Part shown: positions 51,471 through 63,948 of the stretch, one piece after another | Position numbering within the stretch: the stretch's first letter is position 1 | How the letters are laid out: every line of letters begins with the position of its first letter | DNA from: Silurus meridionalis | Taxonomy: Eukaryota; Chordata; Actinopteri; Siluriformes; Siluridae | Direction: 5' to 3' | Assembly: GCF_014805685.1 (NCBI RefSeq) | Contig: NC_060892.1 | Location: forward strand, 17,055,990 to 17,119,989 | DNA length: 64,000 nt | Notes under the pieces: generated by a model | Told to the model about the DNA's origin: nothing | Database searches by the model: none | Seen by the model: only the letters and a program-made list of their open reading frames with translations | Translations under genes and position numbers: made by a program

Positions 51471-51974
51471 CAGAACCAGTCAAAGGTTTGGACACACCTT
51501 CTCCTTTAGTGTTTTTTCTTAAATTTTTTCAACATTACTGCTAAACATAAAACTACTACTAAAATTCAACATTAACACTAAAGACGTTCAAACTATGAAA
51601 GAACACAGAATAAGGATTTATGTATTTGTTAAACACGAGGACTGTCTCAGGAAAGAAAAACTAAGAGCTAAGACTGAAGGAAAAGCAGCCAGCAAGCACT
51701 CAACATCTCTGGGAACTCCTCAAGATTGTTGAAAAACCAATTGTGACTCCCACATGATGCTGACTGAGAATGCAAAATAATGTGCAAAGCTGTCATTGAA
51801 GTAAAACGTGGCTTCTTTAAAGATTTAAAATTATAAAACGTTCTGGGTTTTTTAACATGTTTTCTGTTTACTACACAATTCCATACGTGTTCTTTCATAG
51901 TTTCAATGTTGAAAAAAATAGAAATAAAGAAAAACCACTGAAGGAGAAGGTGTCCAGACTTTTGACTGGTACTG
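51471..51974. mobile_element. Tc1/mariner-type MITE
   Basis: Inverted ends: CAGAACCAGTCAAAGGTTTG on the left; the right end reverse complemented reads CAGTACCAGTCAAAAGTCTG. Both are flanked by TA. About 504 bases, without a coding frame. It begins three bases after the right target duplication of the hAT element, so the two insertions are neighbours. Confidence 0.82.
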
Positions 51975-52299
51975 TATACTTTAACAAAACACCAACATAT
52001 ACAATAACACAAACATGCACAGTAATGCTATTACCAACATATACAGTAACACAAACATTAACATGTAAAGCAAAAACATAGTAACAAACACTAAAATATA
52101 TAACACAAACACTAACATACAGTAACACAAACACTACATATAAAGTAACACACATTAAGATGTACAGTAACACTAACATATACAGTAGCACCAAAATGCA
52201 CAGAAACACAAAAACTAGTATGTACAGTGACACTAACCCACACAGTAACACCAACATATAAAGCAACAAGCGTTAACATATACACTAACGTGCAGCAAC

Positions 52300-52620
52300 A
52301 TAAACACAAACACTAACAGTAACACTAACACAATAACAAACACTAACATAAAACAACAAACACAAACACATCCTTTAACACAAACACTAACATGTACAGT
52401 AACACTAACACAATAACAAACACTAACAAAACAACAAACACAAACATCCTTTAACACAAACACTAACATGTACAGTAACACTAACACAATAACAAACACT
52501 AACATAAAACAACAAACACAAACATCCTTTAACAAACACTAACATGTACAGTAACACTAACACAATAACAAACTAACAAAGCAACAAACACATCCTTTAA
52601 CACAAACACTAAAAGTAACA
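52300..52620. repeat. minisatellite, about 65-76-base unit, four copies
   Basis: Units contain AAACACTAACATGTACAGTA, ACACTAACACAATAACAAAC and CAAACATCCTTTAACAC in a fixed order, repeated about four times with small deletions. The surrounding 52000-52700 is made of degenerate AACACTAACATA-type subrepeats, suggesting stepwise expansion from a short motif. Confidence 0.88.
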
Positions 52621-52894
52621 CATACACTAAGATATACACAAACACTAAACAACACAGTAAAATAAACACTGACATGTACAACAGCACAAAAGCAAAAACA
52701 TGACTCATTTATCCTTTGCTCAGTCTTGCTGTTCTCTATCAGATATTTTGTTTGCTTACACTTTTTTACAGAATAAACAAATGTATGATCTGTGTGTCAA
52801 TGTCCATTGGAGAACAGTGTGATGTAGCTGAGGTAGAGAAACTGTCAGATCCAGAACTTACACACACCTGAACAGTAACACAACTGACACGTTT

Positions 52895-52942
52895 CACACA
52901 CACACACACACACGCACACACACACACACGTGTGTGTGTGTG
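52895..52942. repeat. (CA)n followed by inverted (GT)n
   Basis: CACACACACA...CACACACGTGTGTGTGTGTG forms a CA/TG palindrome centred near 52930. Confidence 0.9.
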
Positions 52943-52989
52943 CACTCATTTACTCACATACACGGCTTTAACCCCGAAAATAAAGTAGA

Positions 52990-53990
52990 CAACCACAGCC
53001 GAGTAAACAACTGATAAGTGTCTTCTGCTGAACACTTTACATTCTGTCCAGCTGAGTGCAAAAGTTTGTGCAACTTCAAATTTGAAAAATATTTACTATT
53101 GCAAGATTTAACACAAACGTGCCTATATTATTACAAACATGAGAAATAAACTGAGCAGGTTAATGCATTGATAGAGGAATAAATAATAATAATAAATAAT
53201 CCTTAGTAAATAAAAATAAACTCGTTTCACTTCAATAAGTTTCTAAAAGCAATACATATGATTTAATAACAACCATTTTTACCTTTCACACCCATTAAAA
53301 AGATCAATATTACAGCATTGTACCTTACACATTTTATTACATTTGTTATGTTTATTCTTTCCTATTCAATACATCCATCATTAACCAGTAAACGGTATGT
53401 TTTTAAAACGAATTTCCTGCTTGGAATCAACAAACATTAATCACAAATGATTAATAAATAGGTCGAAAATTCTAATAAACCAAACACACCACGCCTGGTA
53501 TTGACACGACAAAACAATAAACAACTATTTTAAATTATTGCTGTTATTATTATTATTAAGAAGTAAATAAATATCACAATGACAAGTTTAGTAAAAAAAA
53601 AACTGACGTTACTGGAAATCTTGCTAGCTTTGTAGCCAGGCAGTGTGTCAGTTAGCTGGTTACAATTAGCCATGAAATTATAAATATAATTATTGCTGGC
53701 AAAACTGTTCAGTCGCTTACAGAATTGTGTTTTAATATAATAAATGTAAATAAAACGCTGCTGGTTGTTAATAACGTGGTGTCTGACAAACAGCTGAGGC
53801 TAATACCACACAAAGCTAGGTGGCTTGCTAACTTATTAGCTAAACGCCTGGATCTTTTAGCTAGCTAGTCCAGGTGGGGTTGTTTCGCCTCGGTTTTAGC
53901 TGAGCTCAGCTCAAATCCTGACACTGCTTAAAAACATAAATTAATCATTTACCCAAATGTGTAGGTTGAAAGTTTGAGCCTCTGAAGGCC
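52990..53990. other. AT-rich stretch without recognisable features
   Basis: No coding exon, RNA gene or classified repeat seen. The right end (53600-53960) contains several GCTAGCTT/TAGCTAGC-like words typical of fish intergenic DNA. Confidence 0.4.
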
Positions 53991-54013
53991 TTTCAGTCAC
54001 CGGTGAAGCTTAC

Positions 54014-54100
54014 CACAAACTGTCAGAGAAACTGTCTCCTGTGCAGAAAACACTCCAGAGGAATTCATATTTCTCCACTTGTGCAGAGGTGCAAAATAAG
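54014..54100 (-). promoter_or_regulatory. herc1: candidate non-coding first exon and promoter side of herc1
   Basis: On the minus strand, sequence upstream of a consensus donor (CAGTTTGTG|GTAAGC at 54014) contains CTGGAGTGTTTTCTGCACAG and CAGTTTCTCTGACAG. Added to the 77 coding exons, a non-coding exon here would give 78, the number I recall for human HERC1. The 5' limit is unknown, and no CpG island or TATA box is evident. Confidence 0.4.
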
Positions 54101-54562
54101 CTAATTTTGCTCGCCAATAATGCAAAGAGCAAAATTTAATCCCGTTTTGTTACAAAAAAGAGATATGGACAGAAAGAATCCGCATTCATTCCGCACCCTG
54201 AATTCTACACTGAACGCAAGGTTGCCAGATCTGAGCTAAAAAAAAAAAAAACCACACCTTTCACCCCACCACACAAAGCGTTCCATTAAAATCCTGAAAT
54301 CGTAAATTGACAGTTTTCGGCGCTTTATGTTTCTCTGATTAGCTGTTATAGAAACCTAGAAAACACATAAGGAAATTAATGAACATGTTTTTGATGACTC
54401 ATCCTGTACCTGTCTTGATTTTGTTCAATCAAAAGCTCTCTAGAACGCGTATGTCCCGCCCCCTTCGCACCAGGTCCTGCTCTACAGTAGCAGCTGTTAT
54501 CAGTGAACATGGTTTATTGCAGTGACATGAAGTGAGATCAAGGGCAGGTGAGGCAGTGGACT

Positions 54563-56117
54563 GTGGTGGTGGACAGTGATGAAGTAAATATAATTCATTA
54601 CTGTACTTAAGTAGCTTTTTCACATATCTGTACTTTTCACAAGTATTTCTGTGGGGGTTTTTTTCAGATTTTGATTTGACTGCATTTCAAAGTCAAATAT
54701 CTTACTTTTTAATCTACTACATTTTGCTAAATCAGTCATTCCTTTTTATTTATAGGGGGATAAAAACTTAACTGGTCAAACACACAGCAAGCCACTAATC
54801 AGGGTAGAGCGTGGCCTCTGTTTTAAACATGTTTTGATTGCCGCTGTGCAGTGGTGGATTCAGGTTTAAATAATAATAAAATTACGTCAATTATTATATC
54901 ATGTCAAGGTCAATGAACCTAGTCGGGACTCTGATTGTGCACCCACTGCACGGAGAAGTTCCCTCACTCACACACTCAGAAAGGAGAGGCTGGGGGTTGG
55001 GTGACCTCACATCAGTAAGGAGAGCTGAATAAAAATTTTAATTACGGATAACAAAAAATCTATACCCTCAGGAGCCCAATTCGGAGAAATAGAGGAAAGA
55101 AGTAGGGGAAAACGTACAAAAGATAAAGGTGTATGCAGCTCTATCACTCATCTTGTAATGAGGATAGTAAAGGCTAATGCATTTTATGAAAAAATCTAAT
55201 AACTGTATATCACTTCGGTATTGCTGTGTTGCCTGCAATGTTTTTACGAAAACATAGACAAGATTTCTTTCAGCTTTGCACTGGAAACGGGAATCTCCAG
55301 TGCAGCTTAAATGCTCATTTAAAAGACATATTATAAGGATATAAATGTTGTATGTATCTTATGGCTACAATTAAACCTGGAGTTTTAAGGTTCTTGGTTC
55401 TAAAAGTTTGATAAATTGTGTAGAATTAAGTGTATTTAATTGTGCAATAAATGCATTTTAGGGTGATGTTTGTACATGAAATGGAGCTCAGAAATGTATC
55501 CAAATTTGTGAACTGCTCTGAGAATATGTTTTTACTCATCCAGTGATGGTAGCTGGAGCAGAGACTAGATTTTTAAGCTGAAATTTATCAATGGGGGAGA
55601 CACTGGGTCATGCCAGAGTGTCATTCAAACTAGAACCTCTGCTTGGTGGTATCTACTTAGAACATCTACTGAACATACAGTTCCACATCAAGCAGAACAT
55701 TTAGAGAGTAATAAATGATGGGAGACACTTCTGACTCTAACTTACCACAGCAACCGCAGCCTTATTTGCGTAATCTTTTTGAAATAGTTGAAAAGGAGGT
55801 TTTGGGCTCATGATAATTAATTAGATTAGTTTAACTCATTAATTTATTTATAATAATAAATTGGTGGGCTGAGAGTAACATTAGAGGCTTTTCACATAAA
55901 CTTAGTTGATTTAGCAACAGTCTTGTGATAAAAATGATAATAGGAACATTATAGTCATTATAAATAATAGTTCTTGGATACTTAAGTACATTTTAAGGCA
56001 AATACTTTTGTACTTTTGCTCAAGTGAACGTTTAGAGGGAGCACTTTTACTGAAGTATTTACTTACTGTATCTCTTTTACTCAAGTACATGCTTTGTGTA
56101 CTTTGTCCACCACTGCT
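54563..56117. mobile_element. hAT-like non-autonomous element
   Basis: The left side has GTGGTGGACAGTGATGAAGT and TTACTGTACTTAAGTAGC; the right side has TTTTACTCAAGTACATGC and TACTTTGTCCACCACTGC. Reversed, the right end reads CAGTGGTGGACAAAGTA, so the termini are inverted. The ACTTAAGTA/ACTCAAGTA repeats near both ends are typical of a widespread fish hAT group. About 1.55 kb; no transposase frame found. Confidence 0.7.
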
Positions 56118-56939
56118 GGACAATCACATTTACACTTATATGAAACCTTCAAACAGATTAAAAGTTAAAATTCTCAGTATTGGTTTAATTAGATGGTGTT
56201 ATTTTATCTATTTAATATAACCTGCTGTACACACAGTCTATTTGGCTCACGTTTTATTACCCAGTTTTTGGTGTGTTATTGGTGTATGTTTTTGGTCTAT
56301 GAATATGATCTAAGCGCTATTTTATTTATCACTAGGTGGAAAGGTGTGAACCAAGCAAAAACCTGTTACATATAAGTTCTCATTATTGCTGCAGGTGTAA
56401 TAGCTGCCTTTGATGGTCCTTTTTTATTGATAGCAACAAGCCTAAATATCTTTGACACAGAAATAAGTTAGCTAGATTATGGAAGGTGATGTATTCTATA
56501 GGTCTCTGTATTTCAGTGTGCCTTGCCGGGAGTTAAAGCCAAACTTTTTAAATTGGCGATTTTTACAATAAAAGATTTATAGAGAAATAACATTTCAAAC
56601 AACTTTGTTTAAAAAAATAGATGTAATTTCACATTTTATTACATTTATTTTTTATTGGAATATAACAGCTGAGACATTGTATCATTGTTGGTGGGTTTTC
56701 GGCTGTGCATCTTGACTTACCCATATGTTTATGCACTGAAATTGTCTCCCACTCAGATGTCTCTTAATGACTCTTTGTCCCAATGCTGACACTGAACTTT
56801 GCCTTTGCCACAGATATGAACAACAAAGGACACTAGGATTAGAGATGTCCTGCCTCAGCAAAAAAAAAAAATATATATAATCTACTTTTCACTCTTTTTT
56901 ATATTTAATTAACTAAAAATCACAGTTGTTGCACAGTAC
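56118..56939. other. intergenic stretch, nothing recognised
   Basis: AT-rich, no conserved coding segment and no familiar repeat terminus on either strand. Confidence 0.4.
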
Positions 56940-57162
56940 TGTATATTCAGAGTATACAGTAGGTTTACTGGTCGGCGCTACCTTGTGTTGTGCTGTCTTG
57001 TGTTGTCTGTCTGTCTGTACTGTTTTTTTTGTCTGCACTGTTTGCACTAGTTTTCACTCGATGCACTTTATGTAGCTTTCTGTTGTGTGTTGTAGCTCTA
57101 TGTTGTTTAGTGTACCACTGTGTATAGTAGAAATGACAATAAAAGCCACTTGACTTGATCAA
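56940..57162 (+). mobile_element. retroposon 3' tail
   Basis: The GTTGTGTGTTGTAGCTCTATG-type text followed by AAATGACAATAAAAGCCACT and TGACTTGA matches a 3' end repeated widely in teleost genomes, probably a LINE or SINE tail. Copy is 5' truncated. Confidence 0.5.
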
Positions 57163-57569
57163 ATGGGTTTTGATTAGGCAGGTGTGTGGAACAGTGTGAA
57201 ACATTAGTGGCTGTTATGTGAATCATTCTGACTTACTGTTTAAAAAGATCAACATGCTGCATTTTCACGACTCGTTACACATTTTGTAGGAAATTTGTAT
57301 TCTTTTTGTCAGTTTGTTTATTTAACTGTATTATCAATAAAGTGTGTACAGTTGGTGATGGTGAGATTTTGGGTCTTGATTTATATTTTATAAAATTATC
57401 TAATAAAAATGCATGACTAATAACAAATGAAAAACATGTATAAGTGATTAATTTAGAAGAGCGCCCTCTGTTGGACACACAGGTGTGTAACTTGTAAATA
57501 GGTTACAAAGCTACTATGTATCTGGCAACCCTAATTTCTGCTTTCCTTACTCAGACCAAGTCCCACGTC

Positions 57570-57594
57570 GCAGTGTGTGTGTGTGTGTGTGTGT
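57570..57594. repeat. (GT)n microsatellite
   Basis: About 24 bases of GT repeat. Confidence 0.9.
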
Positions 57595-57798
57595 CTCGGA
57601 AAAAGCCATCACATGCAGAATCCTAGACTAAATCTGCAAAGTGACAAAATAAATCAGCAAAATCAAATCAAATAAAAAATAAATTGTGCAAAAATTCAAA
57701 ATGTTTTATATATTAATATATATTTTATTAATTTATTTTTGGAGTTACTTAGTTATATTTTACATATTTTGTAGTTATTTTGTTATATATCATATATA

Positions 57799-59400
57799 CA
57801 GTGAGGAAAATAAGTATTTGAACACCCTGCTATTTTGCAAGTTCTCCCACTTAGAAATCATGGAGGGGTCTGAAATTGTCATCGTAGGTGCATGTCCACT
57901 GTGAGAGACATAATCTAAAAAAAAAAATCCAGAAATCACAATATATGATTTTTTAAACTATTTATTTGTATGATACAGCTGCAAATAAGTATTTGAACAC
58001 CTGAGAAAGTCAATGTTAATATTTGGTACAGTAGCCTTTGTTTGCAATTACAGAGGTCAAACGTTTCCTGTAGTTTTTCACCAGGTTTGCACACACTGCA
58101 GGAGGGATTTTGGCCCACTCCTCCACACAGATCTTCTCTAGATCAGTCAGGTTTCTGGCCTGTCGCTGAGAAACACAGAGTTTGAGCTTCCTCCAAATAT
58201 TCTCTATTGGTTTAGGTCTGGAGACTGGCTAGGCCATGCCAGAACCTTGATATGCTTCTTACAGAGCCACTCCTTGGTTATCCTGGCTGTGTGCTTGGTC
58301 ATTGTCATGTCGGAAGACCCAGCCTCGACCCATCTTCAATGCTCTAACTGAGGGAAGGAGGTTGTTCCCCAAAATCTCGCAATACATGGCCCCGGTCATC
58401 CTCTCCTTAATACAGTGCAGTCGCCCTGTCCCATGTGCAGAAAAACACCCCCAAAGCATGATGCTACCACCCCCATGCTTCACAGTAGGGATGGTGTTCT
58501 TGGGATGGTACTCATCCTTCTTCTTCCTCCAAACACGTTTAGTGGAATTATGACCCAAAAGTTCTATTTTGGTCTCATCTGACCACATGACTTTCTCCCA
58601 TGACTCCTCTGGATCATCCAAATGGTCATTGGCAAACTTAAGATGTGCCTGGACATGTGCTGGTTTAAGCAGGGGAACCTTCCGTGCCATGCATGATTTC
58701 AAACCATGACGTCTTAGTGTATTACCAACTGTAATCTTGGAAACGGTGGTCCCAGCTCTTTACAGGTCATTGACCAGCTCCTCCAGTGTAGTTCTGGGCT
58801 GATTTCTCACCTTCCTTAGGATCATTGAGACCCAACGAGGTGAGATCTTGCACGGAGCCCCAGTCCGAGGGAGATTGACAGTCATGTTTAGCTTCTTCCA
58901 TTTTCTAATGATTGCTCCAACAGTGGACCTTTTTTCACCAAGTTGCTTGGCAATTTTCCCGTAGCCATTTCCAGCCTTGTGGAGGTGTACAGTTTTATCT
59001 CTAGTGTTTTTGGACAGCTCTTTAGTCTTGGCCATGTTAGTAGTTGGATTTTTACTGATTGTATGGGGTGGACAGGTGTCTTTATGCAGCTAACGACCTC
59101 AAACAGGTGCATCAAATTTAGGATAATAAATGTAGTGGAGGTGGACATTTTAAAGGCCGACTAACAGGTCTTTGAGGGTCAAAATTATAGCTGACAGACA
59201 GGTGTTTAAATACTTATTTGCAACTGTCATACAATTAAATAGTTTAAAAATCATATATTGTGATTTCTGGATGTTTTTTTTTAGATTATGTCTCTCACAG
59301 TGGACATGAACCTACGATGACAATTTCAGACCCCTCCATGATTTCTAAGTGGGAGAACTTTCAAAATAGCAGGGTGTTCAAATACTTATTTTCTTCACTG
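57799..59400 (-). mobile_element. complete-length Tc1-like transposon
   Basis: The termini are exact inverted repeats for about 30 bases with one or two differences: CAGTGAGGAAAATAAGTATT on the left, and the right end reversed reads CAGTGAAGAAAATAAGTATT. TA flanks both ends. The terminal repeats extend to about 210 bases each, with a second internal AATAAGTATTTGAACACC-like motif (57985 and 59206), the IR/DR arrangement of Tc1 elements. Total 1,602 bases, the normal length. The transposase inside is on the minus strand and broken. Confidence 0.93.
58040..59035 (-). pseudogene. Tc1-like DDE transposase (broken)
   Basis: The start [20 protein letters not shown] at 59035 opens the paired-like DNA-binding region ([20 protein letters not shown], then [14 protein letters not shown]). 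A stop or frame change at about 58703-58760 breaks the frame. The catalytic domain then resumes ([18 protein letters not shown], with the first DDE aspartate, then [20 protein letters not shown]). A further frame shift lies near 58305, after [12 protein letters not shown], where DPKH is expected. The remaining C-terminal part reaches about 58040. Decayed, not functional. Confidence 0.9.
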
Positions 59401-59756
59401 TATATATATTGCAGTTGTCCATTTCTGGTGTTCACTGTAGGCTCAGATTTCTGTGGCTGAGAAAAGAGGACCCCTGTGTAGTCTTGCTGTTGTTACTGAT
59501 CTGCCTCAAGGTTCGACGTGTTGGGCATTTTGAGATGCTTTTATGCTTCTCTCTACAGACTATTGACTTCCCGTCAATTTGACCCAGTTTGGTCGTTCTC
59601 CTCCAACTCTCACATATACCCATATATACACATATTTGCTTTATATCAATCTGCTTTCAAGTTCCAACCCAAAATCCTCTGGTTCTCAAACTTTCAACAT
59701 TCAAAATGTAACTATTAAACATAATAAAAAATATATATATTTCATATATATTTATT

Positions 59757-60411
59757 TTTGTTTATTTCCCTCCTCTGCACATGTCCAAACCATCTCAATC
59801 TCGCCTTTCCTCACCTTGTCTCCAAAATGTCCTACATGTGCTGTCTCTCTAATAAACTTGTTTCTAATCCTGTCCATCCTCTTCACTTCCAACGGAAACC
59901 TCAACATCTTCAGCTGGGCTACCTCCTGTCTTTTACTTAATGCCACTGTCTCTAATCCATACAACATCACAGGTCTCACCACAGTCCTATAAACTTTTCC
60001 TTTCACTCTTGCAGATACTCTTCTATCACAAATCACTCCTGCTACTCTTCTTCACCCACTCCACCCTGCCTGCACTCTTTTCTTCACTTCTCTAACACAT
60101 TCTCCATTACTTTGCACTGTTGACCCCAGGTACCTGAACTCCTCCACCTCTTCTCTCTGCAACTGCACCACTCCACTGCCCTCCCTCTCATTTAGACACA
60201 TGTACTCTGTCTTACTCCTACTGACTTTCATTCCCCTTCTCTCCAGCGCATACCTCCACCTCTCCAGGCTCTTCTCAACCTGCTCCCTACTCTCACCACA
60301 AATCACAATATCATCCACATACATCATAGTTCATGGAGACTCCTCTCTGACCTCGTCCGTCAACCTGTCCTTCACCACTGCAAACAGGAACGGGCTCAGA
60401 GCTTATTTTAA
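59757..60411 (-). pseudogene. RTE-like LINE reverse transcriptase fragment
   Basis: Read on the minus strand: [20 protein letters not shown] (the Y-x-DD catalytic box in altered form), [34 protein letters not shown], then [20 protein letters not shown] and [20 protein letters not shown]. Two overlapping frames show at least one frame shift. The 5' end and the 3' terminus are missing. It belongs to the same family as 62277-63372. Confidence 0.85.
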
Positions 60412-61484
60412 TGAAAATAATTGCACTGATAATTTATTTACCCTCATTTTCATTCCACTCAGCGAAAAATATTTAATTAATTATGCATGTTATTTACACT
60501 TAACAATGCTGATTTCAGAATTTAATCAGTTTAACGTTTACCTCCCCAAAACTAACAAGAATAGAATGCAAATTTCATTACAGTTTCAGGAAAATGTAAG
60601 ATTTATTACATTGATAAAGCAGGGGAAAGCGTATAACAAACTATTTTAATACTGATACAACAAGAGAAACCTGAAAATCACAACGTTCTACAGATAATTC
60701 CATATTATTTCATTATTAAGTTCATTAACAGGAAAACGGTCTGTGATTACATCTAAATACTAATCAGTTCTGTTTGGTAGGAAGTGGTCAAACTGATTCT
60801 GTGATTTATTCAACCAGTTTATGCTCGAATTCAGAGAGAAAACAGCCAAAGCAGCTCAAAGAAACATATTTCTACTTTATTACAGTATTTTAATCATTTT
60901 AATGTAGATTTATCTGTTTAGTTTAGAAGACAAGGATCTTCAGTATACTTTCAATATAGTAGTAAATAGAATCAGATACAGTTCAATAGAAAATATCACA
61001 ATAGTAGTAGTAATAATGATAATAATGTGCAGGATTTCTAGATTTTCCTCAGGATTGTTTTCTAAGCCCCTCCACCCACACAGCTAGTTTAGTCACATAT
61101 ACAGCAGAATGATTTGGTCATTTATAAGCTCAATACTTAATCAAGAGAGATAAAAATTCAATGCAAGTGAATTTTTTTTTTTTGCAAATCATTTTGACAG
61201 AATTGGCAAAAATCTCTAAAGTAAAGCAAAGAATAGTTGTTTTTTTTTTTTTTTTTAACAGTTTTCTGTTAAGGATTTCTTGAATAGATTTATGATAAAA
61301 AGTGCACTGATTTTAAAATCTTCTATGATTCGATTTTTACAAGAAATTCACATAAAATACACACGTCTCCCTGCGTACAAGAATTTACATCTTTTAGTTA
61401 AGAAGAAAAAAACGAAAGGAAAACAAGATAAAGTGATCACTACAGCAAAATAGATATGTGAAGTTCTGAGGGAACGTGCGCACG
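60412..61484 (-). other. intergenic region and fbxo22 3' UTR
   Basis: AT-rich. Poly-A/T tracts lie at 61172-61182 and 61241-61256. On the minus strand several AATAAA-equivalents (TTTATT on the plus strand, near 60804 and 60876) could end the fbxo22 transcript. No other gene seen. Confidence 0.4.
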
Positions 61485-61887
61485 TCATCCCAGGTGCACC
61501 AGACTCATGACAGTGGTGTAGCCGTGCTGCAGTCCGTTAGCATCTGTCTGACTTAGCGTGTAGTTCTCTTTAACAATGCGGTCGCAGCCGATCTCACCGT
61601 TTCCGAAGAATCCGAAAAGTGGAACTCCAGGGAAGAGTTTGTGGAAGGTATCAGCCTCCACGTTGTGCTGGCCGTTGTAGTGGTTGTGTCCACGCGCCAC
61701 ACAGGCAAACATGAAGCCCACTGTGTTGGACTCGGGAATGTTGGCGGCTTTTAAGCGACGGATAGTGACTTCGGCTGCTGCAGGCATGCTCACATCCTGA
61801 TCCAGAAGGACCGAGGCGCCCTGAATTTTGGGACCGCTCAGAGTGAGACCAACTACACCAAAGGAACCTGGTGAACAGCTGGAAACA

Positions 61888-61947
<60 letters not shown>

Positions 61948-63948
61948 ACATCTTGAACACTTTGAACTAAAAACTCTAGTTTTAGACCTCAGATTAAACC
62001 TATAGACTTAATTACTATTCAGAAGTGGTCTAAGTTCTGATTTAAAAGTTCAGCATAAAATCCAATCGTGAGGATTTTTCCTTAAACCAGATCAAATCAT
62101 TCACAAAAACATCATTTCATTTCTGTTAGACTATCAAAAAATACAGTTAAATGCATTATTTCAACTGATGTTATGTCTGAGCATCTGATTGTACAAATAG
62201 CATTTAATTACTCCTATGTTTAAATTGTTTATTGCCTTTATATTTAATATTACATTTAAAAAGCACAGAGTACTACTACTTCTTTTGGCTGCTCCCATTA
62301 GGGGTCGCCACAGAGGATCATTCGTCTCCATACCCCCCTGTCCTCTACATCTGCCTCTTTCAAACCAACTACCTGCATGTCTTCCCTCATCACATCCATA
62401 AACCTCCTCCTTGGTCTTCCTCTTTTCCTCCTTCCTGGCGGCTCCATCCTCAGCATTCTCCTACTGATATACCCCATGTCTCTCCTCTGAACATGTCCAA
62501 ACCATCTCAATCTCGCCTCCCTCACCTTGTCTCCAAAATGTCCTACATGCACTGTCTCTCTAATAAACTCATTTCTAATCCTGTCCGTCGTCGTCACTCC
62601 CAATGAAAATCTAAACATCTTCAGCTCTGCTACCTTCAGCTCCGCCTCCTGTCTTTTACTCAATGCCACTGTCTCTAATCCATACAACATCGCAGGTCTC
62701 ACAACATTCTTAAAAACTTTCCCTTTCACTCTTGCAGATACTCTTCTATCACAAATCACTCCTGTCACTCTTCTCCACCCACTCCACCCTGCCTAAACTC
62801 TTTTCTTCACTTCTCTAACACATTCTTCATTACTTTGCACTGTTGACCCCAGGTACCTGAACTCCTCCACCTTTTCTCCCTGCAACCGCAACACATCACT
62901 GCCCTTCCTCTCATTCACACACATGTACTCTGTCTTACTCCTACTGACTTTCATTCCCCTTTTCTCCAGTGTGTACCTCCACCTCTCCAGGCTCTTCTCA
63001 ACCTGCTCCCTACTCTCACCACAAATCACAATATCTTCTGCAGACATCATAGTCAATGGAGACTCCTGTCTGACCTCGTCCGTCAACCTGTCCATCACCA
63101 CTGCAAACAAGAAAGGGTTTAGAGCCGATCCTTGATGCAGTCCCACCTCCACCTTGAACCAGTCTGTCGTTCCTACTGCTCACTTCACTGATGTCACACT
63201 GTCATCATACATGTCCTGCACCACCCTCGCATTCTTCTCTGACTCACCTGACTTCCTCATACAATACCACAACTCCTCTCTCGGCACCCTGTTGTACACT
63301 TTCTCTGAATCCACAAACACAATTCAACTCCTTCTGACCTCCTCTATACTTCTCCAACAACACTCTCAATGCAAATAATGCATCTGTGGTGCTTTTAAAA
63401 GCACTGAGTACTGAGTTTTGTCATATGTCATAAATGTAAAGGTGGTGGTCTGGATGTTGTTGAAAATTCTTGTTTCAGTTGCTGCTACAAAGAACAAACT
63501 GGCAAACTCAGGAAAAAAAAGTAACTTGAGCTAAATCCATGTAACCCGACTCTAAATACCAGTACACACCAGTTTCCCTCTTAACTTTTGGAAAAAATAA
63601 ATACCACCCATTTATTTAAACTTGCAAGATTAAAGCTTCTTAATAATTCATTCCAAAAAATTAAAACGATTCAGTGGCTTATGCGAGTTATTTACTCTTA
63701 ACGATGGCTGTACACTTGTGTATAACGCACCAGTCTCTCTTCTGAGGGAACACTCTTTCTACATGACCCCCAGCAATGAGGACATTATTCCTCCCCAGTG
63801 GTTCCAGCAGCTGGTTAAGGAAGCGAGCGGCTCCGGTTTTGTAGGCATCGTAGCCGAACAGCAGCACCACCTTCAGATCGGGATTCCCAGCCAAACCTTT
63901 ATAAACCACACAAAACGCAATGCTCCTACATTTCTGGTCATCTCCAAA
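61485..63948 (-). CDS. fbxo22: F-box only protein 22, last two exons (partial)
   Basis: The terminal exon is 61485-61867 (TGA at 61485-61487) and the preceding exon 63696-63948. Joining after IVK with an acceptor CCAG|GTTCC keeps phase; a second AG eleven bases upstream (61878) would not. The product includes [60 protein letters not shown] and [14 protein letters not shown], the C-terminal FIST domain of FBXO22, and ends [13 protein letters not shown]22 is an SCF substrate receptor acting with KDM4A on p53, KDM4A itself and other targets. The F-box half lies beyond the right edge. The first visible exon could instead begin at 63925. The single intron contains a LINE fragment. Confidence 0.87.
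61889..61945. repeat. (CA)n microsatellite at fbxo22 acceptor
   Basis: About 56 bases of CA repeat, 22 bases from the terminal exon boundary. Confidence 0.95.
62277..63372 (-). pseudogene. RTE-like LINE fragment, 3' half
   Basis: Minus-strand reading gives [20 protein letters not shown] (catalytic Y-x-DD replaced by a damaged SAED), [72 protein letters not shown] and ending with RRMILCGDP. The 3' end (GGATCCTCTGTGGCGACCCC type) matches the tail of the SINE at 47951-48170. It is inserted in the fbxo22 intron in the same orientation as the gene, is 5' truncated and has frame shifts. Confidence 0.88.

Larger units (their letters stand above)
50412..54013 (-). other. probable herc1 5' UTR intron
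   Basis: An acceptor (CTGTAG, with GTGAGCC after it) precedes the coding exon at 50412, and a strong donor (TTTGTG|GTAAGC) lies at 54013-54014 on the minus strand. The interval of 3.6 kb contains no coding sequence but holds a hAT element, a Tc1-like element, a minisatellite and a (CA)n run at 52895-52930. Confidence 0.5.

Noticed and set aside
52300..52620. Repeat array resembling a CRISPR array
   Set aside because: Units are tandem without unique spacers, sequence is low complexity, and the genome is vertebrate.
59752..60036. Possible host gene with reverse-transcriptase-like text
   Set aside because: Matches the LINE at 62277-63372 and is frame-shifted; a retroelement fragment.
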